In this document: piece by piece, positions 7,779 through 13,673 of the stretch
Layout of the letters: each line of letters starts with the position of its first letter
Position numbering within the stretch: the first letter of the stretch is position 1
NCBI GenBank assembly: GCA_039908535.1
Contig: JAMOAW010000056.1
Span: 1 to 21,715, forward strand
DNA from: JAMOAW01 sp039908535
GTDB taxonomy: Bacteria > Pseudomonadota > Magnetococcia > Magnetococcales > JADFZT01
Length of the DNA: 21,715 nucleotides
Direction: 5' to 3'
Notes under the pieces: model-generated
The model's database searches: none
Told to the model about the DNA's origin: nothing
What the model saw: only the letters and a program-made list of their open reading frames with translations
Program-made: the position numbers and the translations under genes

Positions 7779-8210
7779 TTAACGGCAGTTGTTCGGCAAA
7801 TAACGGTTGTCCAAAGTGCTTGTGCATGCCCAGGAGATGCTTCCTGCATTGTCACTTGGGGTCAACGTGATGGTTTTACCGGTGATATTGGTGTCGGTGG
7901 AGGTAAAGAGGACAGTAATAATACCTGAACTTCCAACTGTAACCGATCCAACATCTTTACCCTTGATAGAAGCTGCCTGGGCGATACCCGCTGAGGTGTT
8001 ACCAGTTGGGAAGGCACCTTTACTCATGAAGGTCTCACTAACGGCCGCTTTTGCACCGGCAGAGAGGCTAATACCTTCACCTACTTTGGCACGAACAACA
8101 TAGTCCTGATAAGCGGGAATGGCAACCGCTGCCAGGATACCGATGATGGCGATAACGATCATCAGTTCGATAAGAGTGAAACCGCTTTCTGTATTGAGTT
8201 GTTTACGCAT
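7779..8210 (-). CDS. pilA: Type IV major-type pilin (first copy)
   Basis: This is a 143-residue prepilin. The leader MRKQLNTESG precedes FTLIELMIVIAIIGILAAVA with glutamate at mature position 5 and the cleavage-site glycine. The C-terminal domain ends in a disulfide loop (WAC...NNCR). The start is ATG 8210 with AAGGGG 7 bases upstream; an ATG at 8216 is too close to that site. The protein would assemble into type IV pili for twitching, adhesion or DNA uptake; the assembly genes are not in the window. It is first in a two-pilin array, with a terminator after it, which suits the more abundant subunit. The C-terminal sequence is shared in pattern with the downstream paralogue, pointing to tandem duplication and divergence. 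Confidence 0.95.
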   Translation of the reverse strand: MRKQLNTESGFTLIELMIVIAIIGILAAVAIPAYQDYVVRAKVGEGISLSAGAKAAVSETFMSKGAFPTGNTSAGIAQAASIKGKDVGSVTVGSSGIITVLFTSTDTNITGKTITLTPSDNAGSISWACTSTLDNRYLPNNCR

Positions 8211-8291
8211 GGTCATACCCCTTCTATAAATAATATGAATGTTAAAAACCCCTGTTACTAAAACGACATTTTGCAATTCGTTCGTTGCTGA

Positions 8292-8321
8292 ACTATAGAG
8301 CAGAAAATGTTCCAAAATCAA
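8292..8321 (-). promoter_or_regulatory. Candidate sigma-70 promoter of the pilin array
   Basis: On the minus strand TTGATT (8321-8316) and TATAGT (8297-8292) are separated by 18 bases, about 75-80 bases before the pilin start. I searched for the sigma-54 signature (TGGCAC-N5-TTGCA) common before pilA in gammaproteobacteria and did not find it. Confidence 0.45.
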
Positions 8322-8418
8322 GAGATCAATAATTTAAAGTTAAACAGCTTATTTTTCAATTAATTAAAAAAAATAGTCACGCTTTCAAAAAAAAAAAATC
8401 TCCAAAATAAAATTTTCT

Positions 8419-8458
8419 TGTGACAAATAAAAGCACTCAATTGACAAAATTTGTCACA
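8419..8458. promoter_or_regulatory. TGACAAA half-site array, probable operator
   Basis: TGTGACAAAT (8419-8428) is exactly inverted as ATTTGTCACA (8449-8458). A second palindrome, TGACAAA-A-TTTGTCA (8442-8456), shares the right half. Three half-sites therefore occur, the first two exactly 21 bp apart, or two helical turns, on the same face. The site lies about 100 bp upstream of the candidate pilin promoter and just before repeat copy C. A dimeric regulator is likely, but I cannot name it; the halves are not a CRP site with the usual 6-bp spacer. Confidence 0.5.
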
Positions 8459-8464
8459 TTTCAA

Positions 8465-8609
8465 TGTATCGAAAAAATAGAAATCAAGACCCTGGGGGCA
8501 ATCCCCCAGACCCCTTTTTTTTTAAATTCTTAAAAATAAAGAGGGGGGCTGGGGGATTCATCCCCCAGGGTTTGGCCTTTGATTTTTTTTTGCCCGGAGG
8601 GCATCATGT
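8465..8609. repeat. Complete modular hairpin repeat (copy C), bidirectional terminator
   Basis: It starts TGTATCGAAAAAATA. It contains hairpin CTGGGGG-CAAT-CCCCCAG (8492-8509) followed by ACCCC and T9. After an A/T centre there is an inverted second hairpin CTGGGGGAT-TC-ATCCCCCAG (8549-8568) followed on its far side by GGGTTTGGCCTTTGAT and a T/A tract, and it ends with GCCC-GGA-GGGC (8592-8602) then ATCATGT. The two arms are imperfect inverted copies, so each direction sees a G/C stem followed by a pyrimidine tract. For the leftward operon ending at 8530 it is the terminator, isolating the pilin genes. Its right 80 bp encode the C-terminal tail of the TusA-like protein. No target duplication is evident. 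Confidence 0.8.
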
Positions 8610-8862
8610 GCTCCTGACGATGGACCGGAATTTGAACATAAAATGTAAAATAATCCCCCCATGGCCTCAAATCGTTCACCAAAAAACCTTGCCGATGCAG
8701 CGTGCTGGGAATATTCTCCAAAGGCTCTTGACCTGTTAATCGAATCTCTAAAGTTTGACCAGGGGTCATGCGTTCCAGTTGCAATTTTACCTTGACAAAG
8801 GTCATGGGGCAGATATCCCCGGTGATGTCAATGACGGCATCGGGAGAGATTTGGGTGGTCAT
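8530..8862 (-). CDS. TusA-like sulfur-transfer protein with a repeat-encoded tail
   Basis: TusA/SirA/YeeD-like proteins carry persulfide sulfur on a conserved cysteine in a CPxx motif. Here it is C18 in GDICPMTFVK, followed by the family pattern LERMTPGQTLEIRLTGQEPLENIP and RQGF. The core ends near residue 80, the usual length. Residues from about 85 to 110 (starting MMPSGQKK) are encoded inside repeat copy C and are low-complexity, so the native stop was probably lost or displaced by the repeat. The start is ATG 8862 with AAGGAAAA upstream; the ATG overlaps the TGA of the preceding gene (ATGA), so translation is likely coupled. Last gene of the sulfur operon. Its role as a sulfur donor or relay for the E1/cysteine-synthase proteins is inferred from context. 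Confidence 0.82.
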   Translation of the reverse strand: MTTQISPDAVIDITGDICPMTFVKVKLQLERMTPGQTLEIRLTGQEPLENIPSTLHRQGFLVNDLRPWGDYFTFYVQIPVHRQEHMMPSGQKKIKGQTLGDESPSPPLYF

Positions 8863-9569
8863 GCTAAATTTTCCTTTCCGCAACAAGCACAAACCCGATT
8901 TTTATATACTGGAACCCGATGATACTCCCCCTCCCAAGGCGAACCGATCCAGGTGGTATGCGCCGTGGTTGGGCCGAGGTTCAAAAGGGTTAAAAGGAGT
9001 TCGGTAGCCAAAATCGTCCCCAGCAGACCAGGCAAAACCCTCAAAAGTTCTGGCGCGAGCACAAATGGTTCTTTCTGCTCTTGGGAGAGATGGCATTCCA
9101 AACAGGGGGCCCCTTCCAAAATCCCCGCCAAAGAGGTCGCCACATACCCCCGCCCCCCCAAAATCCAACCCGACAGCAGCGGCTTTTTTAAGGTCAAACT
9201 CAACCTGTTCAACCGCTGCCGAACCGCAATCGTGTTGCTCACATCCAAAATAAGATCTCCCTCCTCCAACAAAAGAGCCAACTCTTCTGAATCCACCGGT
9301 TCAGTCACCAACTCGACCTGCACATCTGGATTTAAATCGACAAGCGACTCTACCAAGCCCTCCCCACTCTCCTCAACGCCTCTTGGTACCATAAAACGCA
9401 ACCACCCCACCCCAGCTCCAGCTAAATAAAGGGCCATGATTCTCCCTATGACCCCCACACCCATCACGACAATCCGAGCCTCCAACAGACGACGTTGCCC
9501 CCGACCTCCTATTTCTGGTAGCAAAATTTGCCGAGAATAACGCTCTAATTGTCCTTCAGAAAAATTCAT
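8859..9569 (-). CDS. Degenerate ThiF/MoeB-like E1 protein (predicted non-catalytic partner)
   Basis: This 236-residue protein has the E1-like (ThiF/MoeB/HesA) fold. The N-terminus is well conserved: RYSRQ (10-14) followed by ILLPEIGGRGQ, then a nucleotide-fold glycine motif GVGVIG (37-42). However, the segment holding the DxD, the SNLxRQ arginine and the lysine that bind ATP and Mg in MoeB/ThiF is missing; the chain goes from GWLRFMVPRG straight to VDLNP. One aspartate remains (D109 in LDVSN). The Cys loop around the MoeB/ThiF catalytic cysteine is also absent. Two CxxC pairs (156/159 and 227/230) keep the structural zinc site. I infer a pseudo-E1 that supplies the RYxRQ arginine to the other E1 in this operon. 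ATGA overlaps join it to both neighbours. Confidence 0.8.
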   Translation of the reverse strand: MNFSEGQLERYSRQILLPEIGGRGQRRLLEARIVVMGVGVIGRIMALYLAGAGVGWLRFMVPRGVEESGEGLVESLVDLNPDVQVELVTEPVDSEELALLLEEGDLILDVSNTIAVRQRLNRLSLTLKKPLLSGWILGGRGYVATSLAGILEGAPCLECHLSQEQKEPFVLAPELLRVLPGLLGTILATELLLTLLNLGPTTAHTTWIGSPWEGEYHRVPVYKNRVCACCGKENLA

Positions 9570-10501
9570 TTTTCCAGTTTTTCAAATAGATCTGTCGAAA
9601 GATAACGTTCTGCGAAACTGGCGAAAATCACGACAAAACGTTTATTTTGCCAATCGGGTCTGGTCGCCAATTCCAAAGCCGCCGCCACCGTCGCACCAGA
9701 GGAGATGCCCCCAGGAATGCCCTCCTCACGGGCGCAACGCCGCGCCATCTCCATGGCCCGTTCATCGCTAACGCGAACAATTTCATCCATACAGTTGCGG
9801 TCCAAAACAGGAGGAATAAATCCCGCGCCAATTCCTTGAATGCGGTGTGGACCGGGCATACCGCCAGAAAGAACAGGCGAACTCTCTGGTTCAACCGCGA
9901 CAATCCGCACCTGGGGCATCTGTTTTTTTAGCGTCCGCGCTAAACCTGTTAAACATCCCCCCGTTCCCACGCCCGCCACCAAGGCATCAAACTGACCATC
10001 GGTATCGGCAATAAGCTCCTGCGCGGTGGTCCGCGCATGGATATCAGGATTGGCCGGATTTTCAAACTGGTTAGGAATAAAAGAATTAGGGATCTTTTTT
10101 TTGATCTCGTAAGCACGCTCAATCGCCCCACGCATCCCCTCCCTGGCAGGGGTCAAGATCACCTCCGCACCTAAAAATAGAAACATTTTATGTCGTTCTT
10201 CAGACATGGATTCCGGCATGGTCAAAATAAGTCGATATCCCCTGGATGCACAAATAAAGGCCAACGAGATACCGGTGTTGCCCGAAGTGGGTTCAATAAT
10301 AACCGAATTTGGGTTTAAACGACCATCTGCTTCCGCCGCTTGAATCATGGCCAAACCAATGCGATCTTTTAAAGAGGCCAAGGGGTTGAAAAATTCCAAT
10401 TTAGCCAATAGATCACAATTCAATCCTGCCGTCACTTTATTAAGCCGAACCAACGGTGTATGACCGATGGTCTCGGTGATATTGTTATAAATTTTTCCCA
10501 T
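9566..10501 (-). CDS. cysK: Cysteine synthase (O-acetylserine sulfhydrylase, PLP fold II)
   Basis: The enzyme replaces the acetyl group of O-acetylserine (or phosphate of O-phosphoserine) with sulfide or a carrier-borne sulfur to make cysteine, in the cytoplasm. The 311 residues contain the PLP lysine in NPLASLKDRIG, the substrate loop TSGNTG, the phosphate-binding GVGTGG, the C-terminal GISSGA and the ERYLST end block, so it is complete. The start is ATG 10501, 17 bases inside the upstream E1 gene; the stop TGA overlaps the start of the next gene. Sandwiched between two E1-like genes and followed by a TusA-like gene, it may take sulfur from a thiocarboxylated carrier protein, as in the mycobacterial CysM-CysO-MoeZ route. 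No small GG-ending carrier gene is visible here. Confidence 0.92.
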   Translation of the reverse strand: MGKIYNNITETIGHTPLVRLNKVTAGLNCDLLAKLEFFNPLASLKDRIGLAMIQAAEADGRLNPNSVIIEPTSGNTGISLAFICASRGYRLILTMPESMSEERHKMFLFLGAEVILTPAREGMRGAIERAYEIKKKIPNSFIPNQFENPANPDIHARTTAQELIADTDGQFDALVAGVGTGGCLTGLARTLKKQMPQVRIVAVEPESSPVLSGGMPGPHRIQGIGAGFIPPVLDRNCMDEIVRVSDERAMEMARRCAREEGIPGGISSGATVAAALELATRPDWQNKRFVVIFASFAERYLSTDLFEKLEK

Positions 10502-11219
10502 CGTCTCTGCCCACCCTTGACAATATATCCCCCTGGCACCCTCGGCATTGGGGATTTTTTTTAAAAATAACTTGCCGACGCAGCCCCGTTTTGGCCTGAA
10601 TTGTCAACAAACGATCCAATAAGGGTTTCCCCACACCACGCAACAATTTTATCGCCTCTATGGCCATCAACCACCCCACCTCCCCAGCAAGTGACCCCAA
10701 CACCCCCTGATCGGTACAACTCCCCCCCATCTGAGGGGGCGGGGGGCCTTCGAAAAGACAGCGCAAACAGGCCGACTGACCAGGAATCACGCTCAGCACC
10801 TGCCCCAAAAATCCGACAACCGCACCATGAACCAAAGGAATGCCAAGTTGCAAAGCGGCATCATTGGCGGCAAACCGGGTGGCAAAATTGTCTGAGCCAT
10901 CGACCAAAACCCGAAAATGACGCGCCACCTCCACAATACCCTCCACCCCCTCTAAACGTTGAGGATAGATGCAACAATTCGCTTGCGCTCCAGGTCGTGT
11001 TAAACGTTGCGCAGCAACAGCGACTTTAAGGTGACCAATATCCGATGTGCGATAGAGGACTTGCCGATGCAAATTGGATAAAGCGATATGATCAGGGTCT
11101 GCCAAACCAAACCCGGTAACGCCAGCCTCAACCAAAGCCATGGCAACCGCCCCCCCCAACGCACCCGCACCAATCACCAATATGGGGGTAACAAAAGGTT
11201 GCGTAGAGGGATGATTCAT
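10485..11219 (-). CDS. ThiF/MoeB-type E1 sulfur-carrier adenylyltransferase lacking the N-terminal RYxRQ segment
   Basis: Such E1-like enzymes adenylate the C-terminal glycine of ThiS/MoaD-type carriers for sulfur loading. Visible residues: GAGALG (17-22), D41-P-D43, SNLHRQ with R52, K65, DGSDN with D107/D110, CLRC (151-154), the Cys loop SCTDQGVLG with C168, and a second zinc CxxC (225/228). All ATP, Mg and cysteine positions known in MoeB/ThiF appear present. Missing is the N-terminal ~30-residue extension with RYxRQ, whose arginine reaches into the partner's active site. The start ATG 11219 lies 8 bp from repeat copy D and has no good ribosome site, so either the gene was truncated by the repeat or it evolved to work with the degenerate E1 downstream. 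A TTG at 11246 would begin inside the repeat. Confidence 0.85.
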   Translation of the reverse strand: MNHPSTQPFVTPILVIGAGALGGAVAMALVEAGVTGFGLADPDHIALSNLHRQVLYRTSDIGHLKVAVAAQRLTRPGAQANCCIYPQRLEGVEGIVEVARHFRVLVDGSDNFATRFAANDAALQLGIPLVHGAVVGFLGQVLSVIPGQSACLRCLFEGPPPPQMGGSCTDQGVLGSLAGEVGWLMAIEAIKLLRGVGKPLLDRLLTIQAKTGLRRQVIFKKNPQCRGCQGDILSRVGRDDGKNL

Positions 11220-11226
11220 GTCGAAT

Positions 11227-11386
11227 ACAGAATGCCCTGCGGGCAAAAGAAAAAATCACAGGCCCAACCCTGGGGGATGAATCCCCCAGACCCCCTCTTT
11301 TTTTTAAAAATTAAAAAAAAAGGGTGGGGGGATTGGAGGGCGGTTCTGGGCCCCTCAAGGTCTTGATGTTTATTTTTTCGATACAT
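11227..11386. repeat. Complete modular hairpin repeat (copy D)
   Basis: Read on the minus strand it matches copy C end to end. It starts ATGTATCGAAAAAATA (near 11387), has a degenerate first arm with a CCCTTTTTTTTT tract, a second arm hairpin CTGGGGGAT-TC-ATCCCCCAG, the GGGTTGGGCCTGTGAT segment, and ends GCCC-GCA-GGGC (11244-11234) and ATTCTGT. It lies between the Rrf2 gene and the E1 gene, both leftward, and supplies the whole leader of the E1 gene. In the leftward direction the first-arm stem is mismatched, so termination may be only partial; this is a guess from pairing by eye. Confidence 0.75.
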
Positions 11387-11393
11387 GAACATA

Positions 11394-11855
11394 TTAGATA
11401 GAATAATGAATGCGATTATAAATTTCGCTTGGCACACCCGCACGAAAAGCACGTGTGGTTAATTCGTCCACGGTGACATGATCCATCATTCCCAAAATTT
11501 GCGTTTGAAATTCACCCCACAGGGGCCGAATCACCATCCGTCCGATGGGACCTGTGGCGAGATCGGCGGTCAGACCAGATTGGATCTCCTCTTCCACATC
11601 CATAACCACCCGAGCAATATCCCCAACACTAATTTTTGACCGTTCCCGTCCCAAAATATAGCCACCTCGAGGACCGCGAACCCCTTTTAAAATACCCGCC
11701 TTGACCAACCGTTGCATCACCTGTTCCAAATATCTTTGTGGCACCCCCTGGCGCGCGGTCACCTCGCGTATTTGCACCGGTTCTCCACCTGAATTGTAAG
11801 CAATATCAACAACAGCTTCGATGGCATAGAGCAGTTTTTTTGAAAATTTTAGCAT
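11394..11855 (-). CDS. Rrf2 family transcriptional regulator without the cluster-binding cysteines
   Basis: The 153-residue protein has the Rrf2 winged helix: MLKFSKKLLYAIEAVVDIAY, then the recognition region VPQRYLEQVMQRLVKAGILKGVRGPRGGYIL, typical of IscR, NsrR and CymR. The three cysteines that hold the Fe-S cluster in IscR/NsrR are absent; no cysteine is visible at all. This resembles CymR, the Bacillus/Staphylococcus cysteine regulator that acts together with CysK. A cysK gene lies 0.9 kb downstream on the same strand, so cysteine-responsive control of the neighbouring sulfur operon is a reasonable inference. I choose ATG 11855 (GGGAGGGG about 8 bases upstream) over TTG 11861. It follows coaBC by 34 bp, probably in one transcript. 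Confidence 0.85.
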   Translation of the reverse strand: MLKFSKKLLYAIEAVVDIAYNSGGEPVQIREVTARQGVPQRYLEQVMQRLVKAGILKGVRGPRGGYILGRERSKISVGDIARVVMDVEEEIQSGLTADLATGPIGRMVIRPLWGEFQTQILGMMDHVTVDELTTRAFRAGVPSEIYNRIHYSI

Positions 11856-11889
11856 TCCCAAATCCCCTCCCTAAGGATGACTTATTAAT

Positions 11890-13155
11890 TTAAACAAACG
11901 ATTGCATTAAAAACGCCATGAAGTATTCGGCAAGGGTCTCTTTATGCATTTTTGGCCACTCCTGCTCCTGATCGCCAGGGCCTAAGACAATCACTCGATT
12001 TTCCTCCGCGCCAAACCCGCAACCTGGTTCGGTGACATCGTTGACCAATAAAAAGTCACACCCTTTGCGCTTAAATTTTTCTCGACCTCGATTGAGAACG
12101 TCTTGTGTTTCGGCGGCGAAACCCACCACTGGACGCCGTTTTACCTCTGTTCCCAAAGATCGTCTTGCTGCCTCCAAGTCGACCAAGGTGGCCAAAATAT
12201 CAAGGTTGGTGACCAATTGGAGCTCTATGTTTTGTTGCCCAGAATTTTTTCGTATTTTATCCTCTTGACGCAAGAGAGGCCGATAATCCGCCACGGCGGC
12301 CGAGAGTATCGCCCCATCACACTGGGGCCAAGCCCGACAGGCTGCTTCCAACATCTCTTGTGCAGATCGCACAGCGACCGCCTGGACACCCATGGGCAGT
12401 GGGATCGCCAAAGGACCGTGAATCAAAGTCACCTCAGCGCCCGCCCGCAAGGCCGCCTGGGTCATCGCCACCCCCATGCGACCTGAAGAGTGATTGGAGA
12501 GAAAACGGACAGGATCCAACTCTTCGATGGTTGGACCGGCCGTCACCAAGAGATGCCATCCGCGTAACGGCTTTGGGGTTAAAATGCGCCGGGCCTGTTC
12601 AAGGATATCCTCAACCGGTGCCAACCGCCCCTCCCCCTCGCTCCCACAGGCCAACCGGCCTCGCACAGGAGGAGCGATATAAAGCCCATCTTCTTTTAAC
12701 TGCGTCACATTGCGTTGAGTAGCGGGGTGATTCCACATGGCATCATTCATGGCAGGAGCCACTAAAACCGGCCTTCCCCCACGCGCCAACAAGAGAGCAG
12801 TGAGCAAATCATTGGCCAAGCCACTGACCATTTTAGCCAAAAGATCGGCCGTTGCTGGCACCACCAACACCAAATCCGCTTCACGAGCCAAGCGGATATG
12901 TCCCATCTCCCCCTCACGGGTTAAAGCAAACAATTCATCATGCACCCGACCACCGGTCAGGGATTCCAGACTCAAGCGCGTCACAAACCGCAATGCAGCC
13001 GGCGTAACCACCACCTCCACAACAGCCCCTTCTTCCTGCAACAAACGAATGAGATCCAAGGTGCGAAAGGCGGCAATACCACCGCTGATGCCGATCACTA
13101 CCCGCTTGCCAAACCAAAATTGATGGAGGGCGCATCCCTCTTGATGTATGTTCAT
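11890..13155 (-). CDS. coaBC: Bifunctional phosphopantothenoylcysteine decarboxylase / phosphopantothenate-cysteine ligase
   Basis: CoaBC joins cysteine to 4'-phosphopantothenate with CTP and then decarboxylates the product, steps 2 and 3 of coenzyme A synthesis. This 421-residue protein contains both halves. The CoaC flavoprotein domain (about 15-190) has GISGGIAAF, the catalytic histidine H86 in GHIRLA, PAMN (134-137) and C170 in ACGSEGEGR. The CoaB domain (about 198-415) has TAGPTIEELDPVRFLSN, AAVADYRP and the KIRKN motif (K300). Length and motifs are normal. The start ATG 13155 has no clear ribosome site, and a near-consensus promoter ends 7 bp before it, so the mRNA may be leaderless. 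The gene precedes the Rrf2 regulator; its use of cysteine fits the sulfur genes downstream. Confidence 0.96.
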   Translation of the reverse strand: MNIHQEGCALHQFWFGKRVVIGISGGIAAFRTLDLIRLLQEEGAVVEVVVTPAALRFVTRLSLESLTGGRVHDELFALTREGEMGHIRLAREADLVLVVPATADLLAKMVSGLANDLLTALLLARGGRPVLVAPAMNDAMWNHPATQRNVTQLKEDGLYIAPPVRGRLACGSEGEGRLAPVEDILEQARRILTPKPLRGWHLLVTAGPTIEELDPVRFLSNHSSGRMGVAMTQAALRAGAEVTLIHGPLAIPLPMGVQAVAVRSAQEMLEAACRAWPQCDGAILSAAVADYRPLLRQEDKIRKNSGQQNIELQLVTNLDILATLVDLEAARRSLGTEVKRRPVVGFAAETQDVLNRGREKFKRKGCDFLLVNDVTEPGCGFGAEENRVIVLGPGDQEQEWPKMHKETLAEYFMAFLMQSFV

Positions 13156-13162
13156 AGAAATA

Positions 13163-13190
13163 ATTATCCATCATTGTTAGTGTATGTCAA
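13163..13190 (-). promoter_or_regulatory. Near-consensus sigma-70 promoter of coaBC
   Basis: On the minus strand TTGACA (13190-13185, perfect) and GATAAT (13168-13163, five of six) are 16 bases apart. Initiation about 7 bases downstream would fall at or beside the coaBC ATG at 13155. Confidence 0.6.
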
Positions 13191-13250
13191 TTTTTTTTCT
13201 CCAAAAAAAAAATGTTTTTTAATGAATTAAACCTTGATCTCCCAATCCAT

Positions 13251-13279
13251 TTGACTTTTTATCTAATAAAAGATAAAAG
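13251..13279 (+). promoter_or_regulatory. Possible queF promoter overlapping a palindrome
   Basis: TTGACT (13251-13256) and TAAAAG (13274-13279) are 17 bases apart. The spacer and -10 are covered by the inverted repeat TTTTATCT-AATAAA-AGATAAAA (13257-13278), which could be an operator or a weak leader hairpin. The queF ATG follows 6 bases later, so this promoter would give a leaderless message. I saw no preQ1 riboswitch signature. Confidence 0.3.
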
Positions 13280-13285
13280 TAAAAC

Positions 13286-13657
13286 ATGTTAGAAACTTTT
13301 GCCAATCCATATCCAGACCGCGACTATCAAATCGTGATGACGTGTCCAGAATTCACCTGCGTCTGCCCAAAGACAGGACAGCCAGACTTTGCCGAAATTC
13401 AGGTCACTTACATCCCTGATCAGTTTTGTGTCGAACTCAAATCTTTAAAACTTTATCTCTGGAGCTTCAGAGACAAGGGGGCCTTCCACGAGGCGATTAC
13501 AAACCAAATCTTAAACGATTTGATCGCGATCACCCAGCCTCGATCTATGACAGTGGTCGGCAAATTTAATGTCCGAGGCGGTATTCAAACCATTGTCACC
13601 GCCCAATTTGCAAACAAAAAAAATAAGCAAAAAACGAAAAAACGCCAAATTATTTAA
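13286..13657 (+). CDS. queF: NADPH-dependent 7-cyano-7-deazaguanine reductase (short-form QueF)
   Basis: QueF reduces the nitrile of preQ0 to the amine of preQ1 in queuosine tRNA modification, using NADPH. The 123-residue length matches the unimodular (YkvM-like) class. FTCVCPKTGQPDFAEI carries the catalytic cysteine that forms the thioimide and the nearby aspartate. The family signature follows as ELKSLKLYLWSFRDKGAFHE, then RGGI near the C-terminus. The tail is lysine-rich (KKNKQKTKKRQ). It is divergent from coaBC and only 16 bp before the diguanylate cyclase gene, so the two are probably co-transcribed; other queuosine genes are not in the window. Confidence 0.95.
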   Translation: MLETFANPYPDRDYQIVMTCPEFTCVCPKTGQPDFAEIQVTYIPDQFCVELKSLKLYLWSFRDKGAFHEAITNQILNDLIAITQPRSMTVVGKFNVRGGIQTIVTAQFANKKNKQKTKKRQII

Positions 13658-13673
13658 ATTGGGCAGATCATAA

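Noticed and set aside
8211..8460. Sigma-54 promoter before the pilin genes
   Set aside because: No TGGCAC-N5-TTGC pattern on the minus strand; a sigma-70-like pair is the better match.
8953..9429. 158-codon open frame on the plus strand
   Set aside because: Antisense to the second E1-like gene, whose frame carries recognisable motifs and ATGA overlaps.
13191..13285. preQ1 riboswitch before queF
   Set aside because: The leader is A/T-rich and too short; neither the C-rich loop nor the A-rich tail of a preQ1-I pseudoknot is visible.
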